Shown: piece by piece, positions 17,026 to 26,031 of the stretch | How positions within the stretch are numbered: the stretch's first letter is position 1 | Layout of the letters: the number at the start of each line of letters is the position of its first letter | From: DASXMR01 sp036495525 | GTDB lineage: Bacteria > Actinomycetota > Actinomycetes > Streptosporangiales > Streptosporangiaceae | NCBI GenBank assembly: GCA_036495525.1 | Contig: DASXMR010000141.1 | Location: forward strand, 1 to 64,000 | Length of the DNA stretch: 64,000 nt | Reading direction: 5' to 3' | Made by a program: the position numbers and the translations under genes | The notes under the pieces: model-generated | The model's database searches: none | The model's input: only the letters and a program-made list of their open reading frames with translations | Told to the model about the DNA's origin: nothing

Positions 17026-17906
17026 TCCCGGCGGTCGCCAGGACGCTGCACGGCCTGGCGGCGGCCAGGGCCACGCTGCCCGGCCCGGTCGTGCTGGTGC
17101 CCACCATGGGCGCCCTGCACGACGGGCACCGGGTTCCGCTGGGCCGTGCCCGCGAGCTGGCCGGTCCCGGCGGCAGCGTGGTGGTTTCGGTGTTCGTCAA
17201 CCCGCTGCAGTTCGGCCCCGGCGAGGACTTCGACCGCTACCCTCGTGATCTGGCCGCTGACGTCGCGATCTGCGCCGAGGAGGGCGCCGTGCTCGTCTTC
17301 GCGCCCGGCCTGGCGCAGATGTACCCGGCGGAGCAGATGATCACGGTCAGTCCTGGCGCGATGGGCCGGGTGCTGGAAGGCCGCTCGCGGCCGGGCTTTT
17401 TCGACGGCGTGCTCACCGTGGTGCTCAAGCTGTTCCAGCTGGTCCGCCCCGATGTCGCGGTGTTCGGCGAGAAGGACGCCCAGCAGCTCGCGCTGATCCG
17501 GCGGATGACGGCCGACCTGAACCTTGACGTGCAGATCGCGCAGGCGCCGCTGGTCCGCGACAGTGACGGGCTCGCCGCGTCGAGCCGCAACGCGTACCTC
17601 TCGCCGGCCGAGCGGGCTACCGCGCTAGCTCTGTCCCGCGCGCTGCTGGCCGGCGCCGCGGCCGCCGGCCAGGATCACTGCGGCGGCGGCCAGGACGCTG
17701 TGCTAGCCGCCGCCCGCGCCGTGCTCGGCGCAGCGGCGGCCGCCGACCCGCCGCTGGCGCTCGACTACCTGGTCCTCGCCGACCCTGCCACGTTCGCACC
17801 GGTCGAGGACGGCTACACGGGCCCGGCCTGGCTGCTCATCGCCGCCAGGGTCGGCAGCACAAGGCTCATCGACAACATGGCGGTCGAGCTGGGCGGCCGG
17901 CCATGA
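17022..17906 (+). CDS. panC: Pantothenate synthetase
   Basis: This 294-residue enzyme condenses pantoate and beta-alanine with ATP. The nucleotide-binding signature reads PTMGALHDGH, where most homologues have HEGH. FVNPLQFG, FGEKDAQQL and VRDSDGLAASSRNAYLS are the other family motifs. The GTG start overlaps the DUF2520 stop and the end overlaps the nadB ATG by four bases each. Placing pantothenate and NAD genes in one coupled operon is typical of actinobacteria. Confidence 0.96.
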   Translation: MIPAVARTLHGLAAARATLPGPVVLVPTMGALHDGHRVPLGRARELAGPGGSVVVSVFVNPLQFGPGEDFDRYPRDLAADVAICAEEGAVLVFAPGLAQMYPAEQMITVSPGAMGRVLEGRSRPGFFDGVLTVVLKLFQLVRPDVAVFGEKDAQQLALIRRMTADLNLDVQIAQAPLVRDSDGLAASSRNAYLSPAERATALALSRALLAGAAAAGQDHCGGGQDAVLAAARAVLGAAAAADPPLALDYLVLADPATFAPVEDGYTGPAWLLIAARVGSTRLIDNMAVELGGRP

Positions 17907-19564
17907 TCGCCCGCCGGCTGCTGGCGGCCGAGCCCGGCTGGACGATCAGCGCCGACGTCGTAGTGGTCGGCTCAGGTGTGGCCGGGGTGACCACCGCGCT
18001 GGCCGTGCTGCGTGCCGCGCCGGCCGCCAGCGTGCTGCTGATCACCAAGTCGGTGCTGGACGACGGATCGACCAGGTGGGCGCAGGGCGGCATCGCCGCT
18101 GCCCTCGGGCCAGGCGACACGCCCGAGGCACATCTGCGGGACACGCTGACGGCAGGCGCCGGCGTCTGCGCTGAGCCGGCCGTGCGTGCCCTGGTCACCG
18201 ACGGACCGCCGGCCGTTCGCCGGCTTATGGCGCTCGGCGCCCAGTTCGACACCGACCCGGCCGGCCCGCTGTCGCTCACCAGGGAAGGCGGGCACCTGCA
18301 GCGGCGGATCGCGCACGCCGGGGGCGACGCGACCGGCGCCGAGATCTCCCGCGCCCTGCTGGCCGCGCTGCGGGACGCCGGCGGCGGGACAGCCGGCGAC
18401 CGGCTGCAGGTCATCGAGCACGCTCTCGCCCTCGACCTGCTCCGCGCGGCTGACGGCCGCGCCGCCGGGCTCACGCTGCACGTGATCGGCGCGGGGCAGC
18501 AGGACGGCACCGGCGCGGTGCACGCCAGGGCAGTGGTGCTCGCCACCGGCGGGATCGGCCAGGTCTACTCGGCCACCACCAACCCGCCGGTGTCGACAGG
18601 TGACGGCCTCGCGCTGGCGCTGCGCGGCGGCGCGCAGGCAGCCGACCTGGAGTTCGTGCAGTTCCATCCCACGGTGCTGTGGCTGGGCGCTGGCGCCCGC
18701 GGACGGCAGCCGCTGATCTCCGAGGCGGTACGCGGCGAAGGGGCCGTGCTGATCGACCAGGCCGGAGCGCCACTGATGGCCGGCCTGCATCCGCTCGGCG
18801 ACCTGGCGCCGCGCGACGTGGTGGCAAAGGCCATCATGCGCGAGCTGATGCGCAGCGGGTCAGCGCACGTCTACCTGGACGGGCGGCAGCTTGGCGCGCC
18901 GGTGTGGCAGCGCCGCTTCCCCACCATCCTGGCTAGCTGCCGCGAGGCCGGCATCGACCCGGTGCGCGAGCCAATCCCGGTGGTCCCCGCCGCGCACTAC
19001 GCGAGCGGCGGAGTCCGCACCGACCTGCGCGGCCGGACGCGCATTCCCGGCCTCTACGCGGCTGGTGAGGCCGCCTGCACCGGCGTGCACGGAGCCAACC
19101 GGCTTGCTTCTAATTCGCTGCTTGAGGGGCTGGTCTTCGCCGAGCGGATCGGTGCCGACCTGGCCTCCGGCCTGCCGCCGGCCGCGCCGCCCGTACCCGA
19201 CGAGCGGCGGGCTTATCTGCTGGACGAGGCGGTGCTGCCCGCCCTGCAGCAGCTGATGACCGAGCAGGCCGGGGTGCTGCGCTCTGGCGCTGGCCTGGCC
19301 AGGGCCGCCGACGGGCTGCGGCAGCTGGCCGGGCAGGCCAGCGACAAGCCGTGCCCGGCGGCCTGGGAGGCCACCAACCTGCACCTGATCGCGACCGCCC
19401 TGGTCAGCGCGGCCCTGGCGCGGACCGAGACCAGGGGCAGCCACTGGCGCGAGGACTACCCCCAGACGGCGCAGGCCTGGCGGGGTCACCAGGTGGTGTC
19501 GCTCGGCGCCAGCGGCCTCGAGGCCCGCTTCGAGCCCGACCCGCCGGAGGACGCAGGCAGATGA
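17903..19564 (+). CDS. nadB: L-aspartate oxidase
   Basis: This 553-residue FAD flavoprotein oxidises aspartate to iminoaspartate, the first step of NAD synthesis. The FAD-binding GSGVAGVTTAL is at about residue 22. Later family motifs are FVQFHPTVLW, the active-site PAAHYASGGV and GLYAAGEAACTGVHGANRLASNS. A C-terminal helical domain follows. Start and stop each overlap a neighbour by four bases. quinolinate synthase (nadA) is not in the window. Confidence 0.96.
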   Translation: MIARRLLAAEPGWTISADVVVVGSGVAGVTTALAVLRAAPAASVLLITKSVLDDGSTRWAQGGIAAALGPGDTPEAHLRDTLTAGAGVCAEPAVRALVTDGPPAVRRLMALGAQFDTDPAGPLSLTREGGHLQRRIAHAGGDATGAEISRALLAALRDAGGGTAGDRLQVIEHALALDLLRAADGRAAGLTLHVIGAGQQDGTGAVHARAVVLATGGIGQVYSATTNPPVSTGDGLALALRGGAQAADLEFVQFHPTVLWLGAGARGRQPLISEAVRGEGAVLIDQAGAPLMAGLHPLGDLAPRDVVAKAIMRELMRSGSAHVYLDGRQLGAPVWQRRFPTILASCREAGIDPVREPIPVVPAAHYASGGVRTDLRGRTRIPGLYAAGEAACTGVHGANRLASNSLLEGLVFAERIGADLASGLPPAAPPVPDERRAYLLDEAVLPALQQLMTEQAGVLRSGAGLARAADGLRQLAGQASDKPCPAAWEATNLHLIATALVSAALARTETRGSHWREDYPQTAQAWRGHQVVSLGASGLEARFEPDPPEDAGR

Positions 19565-20478
19565 CCGAGCAGCTCAGCGCCGGCCTGGCTGGTCGGCTGA
19601 CCGGCGCCGGGCTTGACCCGGCCGCTGTCGCCGCCCTGGCGCGCGCCGCGCTGGCCGAGGACCTGGCTGGCGGTACCGACGTCACGACCAGGGCCACCAT
19701 CCAGCCGGGCAGCACCGGCGAGGCCGCGCTGGCCGCCAGGAGCGCTGGCGTGGCGGCAGGCCTGCCGGTGGCCGAGACGGTGTTCAGCGTCGCCGCGCAG
19801 CTGCTGACGGTGCCGGGCATGACTGGCTCGCTCACGGTCAGGGCGCTGGCGGCCGACGGCGACCAGATCGCAGCCGGCCGGACGCTGATGACCCTGCGCG
19901 GCCCGGTCGAGGTGATCCTGACCGCCGAGCGCACCGCGCTCAACCTGCTCTGCCACCTGTCCGGGGTCGCGTCCCTGACCCGCCGCTGGGTGGATGCGAT
20001 AGCGGGCACCGGCGCGCAGATCAGGGACACCCGCAAGACCCTGCCTGGCCTGCGAGCGCTGGAGAAGTACGCAGTGCGGTGCGGCGGCGGCGTCAACCAC
20101 CGCATGTCGCTCGCGGATGCCGCGCTGATCAAGGACAATCACGTGGCGGCCGCTGGCTCGGTCGCCGCGGCGTTCGACGCGGTGACCCGGCACGCCGGCA
20201 ACCTGCCGGTCGAGGTCGAGTGCGACACTCTGGAGCAGGTCAGCCAGGCGGTCACGGCGGGAGCGGAGCTGATTTTGCTGGATAACTTCACGACGGCGGA
20301 CCTGGCCAGCGCCGTCGACCTCGTGGCCGGCCGGGCCCGGCTGGAGGCCAGCGGCGGGCTGACCCTGGCAAGCGCGCGCGAGGTGGCCCTGACGGGAGTC
20401 GACTACCTGGCGGTGGGCGCGCTAACGCACTCAGCCCCGGCGCTGGACATCGGCCTCGACCTGACGCCCGCCGTCTAG
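19561..20478 (+). CDS. nadC: Nicotinate-nucleotide pyrophosphorylase (carboxylating)
   Basis: This 305-residue quinolinate phosphoribosyltransferase converts quinolinate and PRPP to nicotinate mononucleotide. Core segments are RDTRKTLPGLRALEKYAV, GGGVNHR and LIKDNH, and the barrel strand EVECDTLEQ. The ATG at 19561 overlaps the nadB stop. The frame is open further upstream within nadB, but the overlap start gives the standard length. coaX follows ten bases later. Confidence 0.96.
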   Translation: MTEQLSAGLAGRLTGAGLDPAAVAALARAALAEDLAGGTDVTTRATIQPGSTGEAALAARSAGVAAGLPVAETVFSVAAQLLTVPGMTGSLTVRALAADGDQIAAGRTLMTLRGPVEVILTAERTALNLLCHLSGVASLTRRWVDAIAGTGAQIRDTRKTLPGLRALEKYAVRCGGGVNHRMSLADAALIKDNHVAAAGSVAAAFDAVTRHAGNLPVEVECDTLEQVSQAVTAGAELILLDNFTTADLASAVDLVAGRARLEASGGLTLASAREVALTGVDYLAVGALTHSAPALDIGLDLTPAV

Positions 20479-20487
20479 GCGGCCCGC

Positions 20488-21279
20488 ATGCTGCTGACGA
20501 TCGACGTGGGCAACACCAACACGGTGCTCGGCGTGTACGACGGCGAGGAACTGGTGGAGCACTGGCGTACTGCCACCGACCCGGTGCGTACCGCCGACGA
20601 GCTCGCCGTCATGCTGCAGGGCCTGCTTGGCCAGAGCGCGCTGTTCAAGGTCCCCGACATCAGCGGCATAGCGCTGTGCTCGACGGTGCCGTCGGTGCTG
20701 CATGAGATGCGCCAGATGCTGCGCCGCTACTACGGCGACGTTCCCGCGGTGATCGTCGAGCCCGGGGTGCGGACCGGGGTGTCGGTGCGTACCGACAACC
20801 CGAAGGAGGTCGGCAGCGACCGGATCATGAACGCGCTCGCCGCCGTGCACCTGTACGGCGGGCCGGCGATCGTGGTGGACTTCGGCACCTCAACGAACTT
20901 CGACGCGGTCAGCAAGCGCGGCGAGTTCGTCGGCGGCGCGCTCGCGCCCGGCATCGAGATCTCGGTCGACGCGCTGTCCCGCCGCGCGGCGCAGCTGCTC
21001 AAGGTCGAGCTGGCCAGGCCCGCCAGGGCGATCGGCAAGAACACCGTCGAGGCGCTGCAATCCGGGATCATCTTCGGCTTCGCCGGGCAGATCGAGGGGA
21101 TCGCCAGGCGGATGGCCGCCGAGCTGTCGCCTGGCGATCCTGACGCGGTCACGATCATCGCCACCGGCGGGCTGGCTCCGATGGTGATCGACGAAGTGGA
21201 GATCATCGACGCCTACGAGCCATGGCTGACGCTGCTCGGGCTGCGGCTGGTCTACGAGCGGAACACCGCTGACGGCTGA
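20488..21279 (+). CDS. coaX: Type III pantothenate kinase
   Basis: This 263-residue acetate/sugar-kinase-fold enzyme phosphorylates pantothenate, the first step of CoA synthesis. The phosphate-binding DVGNTNT is at residues 6-12. VDFGTSTNFD and the family segment GGALAPGIEISVDAL follow. It uses a monovalent cation and, unlike PanK I, is not feedback-inhibited by CoA (family knowledge). It lies ten bases after nadC and close to panC, so pantothenate production and use are co-localised. Confidence 0.96.
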   Translation: MLLTIDVGNTNTVLGVYDGEELVEHWRTATDPVRTADELAVMLQGLLGQSALFKVPDISGIALCSTVPSVLHEMRQMLRRYYGDVPAVIVEPGVRTGVSVRTDNPKEVGSDRIMNALAAVHLYGGPAIVVDFGTSTNFDAVSKRGEFVGGALAPGIEISVDALSRRAAQLLKVELARPARAIGKNTVEALQSGIIFGFAGQIEGIARRMAAELSPGDPDAVTIIATGGLAPMVIDEVEIIDAYEPWLTLLGLRLVYERNTADG

Positions 21280-21370
21280 CCGGGCCGGCTAGCCCCGGCT
21301 GCCGCGGCGGCCAGCCGCGGGGCGCAAACCCCGGTGAGGGACCGGCCCGCGCACCGGTAGCCTCAGGCAG

Positions 21371-22888
21371 ATGACGAACGATGATCCGCCCGGCCGCGCC
21401 CAGGCAAGCGCGGCCGCCGAGGCAGGCGAGCAGATGCAGGTCCGCCTGGCAAAGGCCAGGCGGCTTAGGGCCGCGGGGATCGAGCCGTACCCGGCCAGCT
21501 ACCCGCGTACGGCCACGATCGCCCAGGTCCGCGGCAACTACCCTGATCTGCGCCAGGACCAGGCCACCGGCGAGGCGGCCGGGGTGGCCGGCCGGGTCAT
21601 GCTGTCGCGGATCGGCGGCAAGCTGTGCTTCGCCACGATCCGGGATGGCACCGGCGAGATCCAGGTGATGATCTCGCTGGACCGGGTCGGCGAGCAGGGG
21701 CTTGCTGCCTGGAAGGCGGATGTGGACCTGGGCGACTGGGTCGGCGTCACCGGCGAGGTGATCTCCTCGCGCCGCGGCGAGCTGTCGGTCCTGGCTGACT
21801 CCTTCGCAGTCATCGCGAAGGCACTGCGCCCGCTGCCTGACAAGCACCGCGGCCTCGCCGACCCTGAGGCCAGAGTGCGGATGCGCTACCTGGACCTGAT
21901 CATGAACCCGGAGGCCAGGTGGCTGGCTGAGCTGCGCGCCACGGTGACCCGCTCGCTGCGCGAGGAGCTGCACGATCGCGGGTTCCTCGAAGCCGAGACG
22001 CCAGTGCTGCAAACGCTGCACGGCGGGGCTAACGCCCGCCCGTTCGTCACCCACATCAACGCCTACGACCTGAAGCTGTACCTGCGCATCGCGCTTGAGC
22101 TCTACTTGAAGCGGCTGATCGTCGGCGGGTTCGAGAAGGTGTACGAGATCGGCCGGATCTTCCGCAACGAGGGCGCCGATGCGACGCACAATCCCGAATT
22201 CACGATGCTGGAGCTGTACCAGGCCTATGCCGACTACAACGAGATGGCGACGCTCACCAGGGAGCTGATCCAGGCGGCCGCCGTAGCCGGGCTTGGCGGG
22301 ACCGTGGTGCGCCGGCCGGACGGGTCGGAGCACGACATCGGCGGCGCATGGCCGTCGGTGACCGTGCACGAAGGGGTCTCCGCGGCGCTCGGCGAGCAGG
22401 TCACGCCGGACACCAGCGAGGAGAGCCTGCGCAAGCTGGCGGGACGGGCCGGCGTGGAGCTGCAGCCGGGCTGGGACGCCGGCCAGGTGCTGCTGCAGAT
22501 GCACGAGCACCTGGTCGAGCGGCGGACCGTGCGGCCCACGTTCTACCGGGACTTTCCGGTCGAGACGGCGCCGCTGACCCGCGCGCACCGTGCCGATCCG
22601 CGGCTGGCCGAGAAGTGGGACCTGGTGGCTTTCGGCACCGAGATAGCCACCGCGTACTCGGAGCTGACCGACCCGGTGGAGGAGCGGGCGCGGCTGACCG
22701 CTCAGTCCCTGCTGGCTGCTGGCGGTGACCCGGAGGCCATGCAGCTCGACGAGGACTTCCTGCGCGCGCTCGAGTACGGCATGCCGCCGACCGGCGGCAT
22801 GGGCATGGGCACCGACCGGCTGCTGATCATGCTGACCGGGGCCGGGATCAGGGAGACGATCCTGTTCCCGCTCGTCCGTCCCGCCTGA
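21371..22888 (+). CDS. lysS: Lysyl-tRNA synthetase, class II
   Basis: This 505-residue class II synthetase has an N-terminal OB-fold anticodon-binding domain (about residues 55-165). The catalytic core carries motif 2 (FRNEGADATHNPEFTMLE) and motif 3 (GMGMGTDRLLIML). A TAGCCT hexamer (21358-21363) ends seven bases before the ATG and no ribosome-binding site is seen, so the transcript may be leaderless. It is a stand-alone enzyme, unlike the mycobacterial LysX fusion. The gene is closed by a strong terminator. Confidence 0.96.
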   Translation: MTNDDPPGRAQASAAAEAGEQMQVRLAKARRLRAAGIEPYPASYPRTATIAQVRGNYPDLRQDQATGEAAGVAGRVMLSRIGGKLCFATIRDGTGEIQVMISLDRVGEQGLAAWKADVDLGDWVGVTGEVISSRRGELSVLADSFAVIAKALRPLPDKHRGLADPEARVRMRYLDLIMNPEARWLAELRATVTRSLREELHDRGFLEAETPVLQTLHGGANARPFVTHINAYDLKLYLRIALELYLKRLIVGGFEKVYEIGRIFRNEGADATHNPEFTMLELYQAYADYNEMATLTRELIQAAAVAGLGGTVVRRPDGSEHDIGGAWPSVTVHEGVSAALGEQVTPDTSEESLRKLAGRAGVELQPGWDAGQVLLQMHEHLVERRTVRPTFYRDFPVETAPLTRAHRADPRLAEKWDLVAFGTEIATAYSELTDPVEERARLTAQSLLAAGGDPEAMQLDEDFLRALEYGMPPTGGMGMGTDRLLIMLTGAGIRETILFPLVRPA

Positions 22889-22894
22889 GCCGCC

Positions 22895-22947
22895 GCCTGG
22901 CGCGCCCGCCAGGCAAGAACGAGCCCCGGCCGGTGTCCGGCCGGGGC
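22895..22947. terminator. Double hairpin terminator between lysS and the NlpC/P60 gene
   Basis: Two perfect stems lie in the convergent gap: GCCTGGCG (22895-22902) with CGCCAGGC (22907-22914), and GCCCCGGCCGG (22923-22933) with CCGGCCGGGGC (22937-22947), an 11-bp stem with a 3-base loop. The second is followed by a short T run (22951-22953) on the plus strand. It can serve both genes. Confidence 0.8.
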
Positions 22948-22975
22948 ACGTTTCGCGTGTGGCGTGCCGAGCAGG

Positions 22976-24019
22976 TCAGCCCGGGATGTGCACCCCGCCG
23001 TTGAAGGAGTCCATCAGCATGGGCTGGATCTGGACGTCCTGCCCCTGAGTGGGCGCGTCGAGGAACAGGCCAGGCCGGACGAACAGGCCGACGTGGTTCA
23101 GGTTGAAGAAGAAGACCAGGTCACCAGGCTTCAGCTCGCTGTAGGGGACGTGCACCCCTTCGTTCCACTGGTCGAAGGTAAGGTGCGCCAGGTTGATCCC
23201 GACGGTGTTGTAGGCGGCCATCACCAGGCCGGAACAGTCGAACGCGCCGGGGCCGGCGGCGCCCCACTGGTACGGCTTGCCGATCTGGCCCATCGCCCAC
23301 TTCAGCGCCCTCGCGCCGAGATCGTTGCCGAGTACCTGCGTGGGATAGGTGCCGGTCTGGTCGAACTGCAGCAGCGCCTTCTTGTACGCGGCGCCATTGA
23401 GCACCCGGACCTTGGCGTTGATGACCGCGACCTTGCCCTTGATCTGCGCAGCGAGCTTGGTAGCCAGGCTCTCCTGCTGGTCGGCGGTCGCCTTGGCCCT
23501 GGCAGCGGCGAGCTGCGCCTCCGTCACCGCTGTCAGCTTGCTGCCGTTCTCCTGCTGCAACTGCGCCATGATCGACGCCTTGTCGAGCATTCGCTGGGCG
23601 TCTTCGGTCTGCAGCAGCTGCAGCGAGGGGTCGAGGCTGCCGTTCATGTACCCCTGCACGGCGATCCTGGCGAGCGCGACCTGGCCCGACCGGAGCAGCT
23701 TCTCGTCACGCAGATAGGTGGCCCTGGCCGCCTTGACCTCGCTCCTGGCCTGCGCGAGCTGGATCTTGAGCCCGTCGTACTGCTGGCCAAGCGCGTCGAC
23801 TTCGTTCGACAGCTTGTTGGCCTTGGCCACGATGGCAGACAGCGTCGGGGGCTTCCCGGCGGTAGCAGCGCTGCCAATGGCGCCAGGCACGGTGACACTG
23901 ACGACGGTGGCGCCAGCGGCCAGTATGGCTACCCGAGACCAGTGCCTGCGCAGCAGCGATCTGCCACGAGCCCCCCGTGAAACTCCCGTCACATGCCTGC
24001 CACGAGGCAAGCGCTCCAC
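22976..24019 (-). CDS. Secreted NlpC/P60 peptidoglycan endopeptidase
   Basis: This 347-residue exported hydrolase has an Arg-rich N terminus and hydrophobic signal segment (about residues 28-53). A long coiled coil (about 60-215) follows, then a C-terminal NlpC/P60 domain. The catalytic Cys is in FDCSGLVMAAYN and the His in NHVGLF. It would cleave the D-Glu to diamino-acid bond in stem peptides, like RipA or Streptomyces NlpC enzymes, with the coiled coil controlling access. The GTG start at 24019 has AGGAG eight bases upstream. Its leader contains a c-di-AMP riboswitch (24040-24200), so expression should fall when c-di-AMP is high. Confidence 0.93.
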   Translation of the reverse strand: MERLPRGRHVTGVSRGARGRSLLRRHWSRVAILAAGATVVSVTVPGAIGSAATAGKPPTLSAIVAKANKLSNEVDALGQQYDGLKIQLAQARSEVKAARATYLRDEKLLRSGQVALARIAVQGYMNGSLDPSLQLLQTEDAQRMLDKASIMAQLQQENGSKLTAVTEAQLAAARAKATADQQESLATKLAAQIKGKVAVINAKVRVLNGAAYKKALLQFDQTGTYPTQVLGNDLGARALKWAMGQIGKPYQWGAAGPGAFDCSGLVMAAYNTVGINLAHLTFDQWNEGVHVPYSELKPGDLVFFFNLNHVGLFVRPGLFLDAPTQGQDVQIQPMLMDSFNGGVHIPG

Positions 24020-24039
24020 GTGCGATCTCCTCTCCTAGG

Positions 24040-24200
24040 CCGCCTACCGGGTTAGCTGACGGGTTCGGGCTGGAGGAGCCCTACCGGACGCAGAGTCGCG
24101 AATTGCGCGGCCGCTGCGCCCCGATTCACCCCGGGGATTGCGGTGGGTCCCCGGCTCCCCGTCCGCGCTGTGTGGCGCGCACAGGAACTCGGCGGGTTGC
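24040..24200 (-). ncRNA. c-di-AMP riboswitch (ydaO/yuaA class)
   Basis: Read on the minus strand, the leader of the NlpC/P60 gene has the hallmark conserved blocks of the ydaO aptamer in order. GAGCCGGGGACCCA is at 24157-24144, GGGGTGAATC at 24132-24123 and AGCCCGAACCCGTCAGCTAA at 24071-24052. CCGGTAGGCGG closes the structure at 24050-24040 and can pair with CCGCC at 24195-24191. In actinobacteria this class commonly precedes NlpC/P60 and Rpf cell-wall hydrolases and turns expression off on binding c-di-AMP. The ribosome-binding site (about 24027-24036) follows directly, so control could be translational or by premature termination; no clear intrinsic terminator is visible. Confidence 0.92.
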
Positions 24201-24635
24201 TCGGCCGGCGGCAGCGCTAGCTGTTCCGGCCAGGCGGGGGGTAACAGCGTTGGACTTTATTGGAAGCGGTGAGCCGCCGCCCAGAGAATGGGAAAGTTTT
24301 TAGACTCCGTTCTTCCATGCCGCCCTTCGCTCAGGGCTGTTCACGGCGGGGCTGCTCTGCCGCCATAGTGCCCCCGGCCTTGCCGCGAATGCTGCCAGCG
24401 TGGTGAAACCGCAGGTCACAGGGCGTGTCTTCGCGAGCATGCCGGGTGTGATATAGCCGTGATGTGCGCGGAATAAGCGCGGACAAGACAGCACAGCAAG
24501 ACGTACTTGTGCTGTAACGCTCTGTGCCGTGCAGAATTGCCATCGTCAGGCTGCCTTTGGCATGCTGTCCGCGGCCGGCCAGGTGCGCATAACTAGGGCG
24601 TGAGCCTGGCATGCGGCGCAAGGCAGGGGCGGGCG
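24201..24635. other. Non-coding region upstream of riboswitch and argA-like gene
   Basis: This 435-base divergent region has lower GC than its surroundings in places (for example around 24240-24310 and 24450-24550). I see no convincing gene. Short open frames on both strands here lack ribosome-binding sites and family features. It must contain the promoter for the riboswitch transcript and perhaps that of the acetyltransferase gene. A TAAAGT on the minus strand near 24255-24260 could be a -10 element. Confidence 0.6.
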
Positions 24636-25139
24636 ATGGAGTACACGGTCAGGCGGGCACGGACCGCGGACGTGCGCGGCATCCGCTCGCTCGTCGATGC
24701 GAACGTCTCTTCCGGTCGGCTGCTCGACAAGCCGACCGTCACGCTCTATGAGGACATCCAGGAATTCTGGGTGGCCTGCAACGGCGGACCTGACGGGCCG
24801 GTGGTCGGCTGCGGGGCGCTGCACGTCATGTGGGAAGACCTCGCTGAGATCCGCACGATCGCGGTGGCGGCGGAGCATCAGGGTCACGGTGCCGGTCACC
24901 AGATCGTCGTGGCACTGCTCACGGTAGCCAGGGGGCTGGGCGTCAGCAGGGTGTTCGTGCTTACCTTCGCGGTCGAGTTCGGCCGGCATGGCTTTGAGAA
25001 GATCACCGGGCAGGCTGCCTCCCCTGGCGTCTATGCCGAGTTGCTGCGCTCTTACGACGAGGGCGTCGCCGAGTTCCTTGACCTGGACCAGGTCAAGCCG
25101 AACACCCTGGGCAACACGCGGATGCTGCTGCGGCTCTAG
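24636..25139 (+). CDS. GNAT amino-acid N-acetyltransferase (ArgA-like)
   Basis: This 167-residue GNAT protein follows Mycobacterium tuberculosis Rv2747 (ArgA, glutamate N-acetyltransferase) almost segment by segment: VRRARTADV, TLYEDIQEFWVA, VVGCGALHVMWEDLAEIRT, the acetyl-CoA loop QGHGAGHQI, RVFVLTF and the tail NTLGNTRMLL. It would make N-acetylglutamate for arginine synthesis. The ATG at 24636 is chosen; a GTG at 24600 would add 12 residues. GGGGCGGG lies just upstream. It is separate from other arg genes and sits between the riboswitch-controlled hydrolase and lsr2, the usual actinobacterial neighbourhood. Confidence 0.88.
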   Translation: MEYTVRRARTADVRGIRSLVDANVSSGRLLDKPTVTLYEDIQEFWVACNGGPDGPVVGCGALHVMWEDLAEIRTIAVAAEHQGHGAGHQIVVALLTVARGLGVSRVFVLTFAVEFGRHGFEKITGQAASPGVYAELLRSYDEGVAEFLDLDQVKPNTLGNTRMLLRL

Positions 25140-25638
25140 GCGTCCGGCGGCCGCCGACGCGGAATTGCTGACGGGTTAGGCACATCCCGGGCTGGAGCCA
25201 TCTGGCAACTCGAATTTGAGCCGGGAACAGGCTGGGACCGAACTGGCCTGGCTGATCCGCGGCAGGCGGCTGCCGCCTGAACATGACCATGACTAGGGCA
25301 CATCACAGCTGTCAGCTAGCCCGGCTAACAAACTCTCTGTATGCGCCTTCCAGCGTGATGAAGTCGACCTTGCTATCTGCCTGTCCCGCTATCTTGACCG
25401 GCGCCCTGAGCTATCGGCCGGGCTGGACGGGGCGCTAGTAGCCGTGCTGGCCCGGCGCCTGGCTGACGCTCCGCGAGCACCGGCCAGCCTGCACGGGCGC
25501 CGCCCCACCGGCTCTGGGCTGGCCGGGTGCTAGACAATAAGGACGTTGGCCAGGACCGTGACGATCGGCGGCCTGGCTGCCCGGCCGGGGCAGCGGCGCT
25601 GGCTGCCCGGATGGCGCTGCAATTCGGAAGGGGGCGCC
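25140..25638. other. Non-coding region with an 8-bp palindrome
   Basis: No supported gene is present in this 499-base gap. CAGGCGGC (25263-25270) and GCCGCCTG (25272-25279) form an almost perfect palindrome about 125 bases after the acetyltransferase stop. This may be a terminator stem or a protein-binding site. The remainder shows nothing recognisable. Confidence 0.5.
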
Positions 25639-25851
25639 GTGCTCAAAGACCTCGCCGTGCTGACCCCGCCGCTGGTTGTCTGCGTCGCCATCCTCATCGG
25701 GGTCCGAGCGTTCCTCAGGCACGAGATGGCACCGCGGCGGCGGGCCGAGGATGACGAATCCGGCCCTTATATTGACAACGAGATTTCCGGAGAGACCGAG
25801 GCGGATACGTCTCAGCAGCGCGACCACGCTGATACCCCGGAGCACGATTGA
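25639..25851 (+). CDS. Small single-pass membrane protein
   Basis: This 70-residue protein starts VLKDLAVLTPPLVV, has one transmembrane helix (about residues 5-24), then a basic HEMAPRRR segment followed by a long acidic tail. The topology suggests the acidic tail is cytoplasmic. The GTG at 25639 has GGAAGGGGG immediately upstream; a longer open frame lacks a comparable signal. I recall similar short proteins next to lsr2 in other actinomycetes, but assign no function. Confidence 0.7.
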   Translation: MLKDLAVLTPPLVVCVAILIGVRAFLRHEMAPRRRAEDDESGPYIDNEISGETEADTSQQRDHADTPEHD

Positions 25852-25956
25852 TGGTGAATGACCGTGGCTGATTACGCAGAGTTACTGGTAACCTGCGGTT
25901 TGTTCCGTTACCCGCTTGATACCGAAACCCGCACTGCGGAATCGCGCTATCTTGAA

Positions 25957-25984
25957 TTGTCAAACCCCGGTCTCCTGGTATAGG
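25957..25984 (+). promoter_or_regulatory. Candidate sigma-70-type promoter of lsr2
   Basis: TTGTCA (25957-25962) and TATAGG (25979-25984) are separated by 16 bases, leaving a leader of about 40 bases before the lsr2 ATG. The 25852-26031 gap is much richer in A+T than the rest of the window, consistent with self-binding by Lsr2. Confidence 0.55.
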
Positions 25985-26031
25985 TTTGGCAACCTAAAAA
26001 GACTTAGCGCGAAGGAAAGGCTGGCACCCGC

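Noticed and set aside
21203..22588. Long open frame antisense to lysS
   Set aside because: lysS motifs are clear on the plus strand; the antisense protein has no family features.
24331..24621. Short minus-strand open frame between the riboswitch and argA-like gene
   Set aside because: No ribosome-binding site, unbiased codons and no recognisable protein features.
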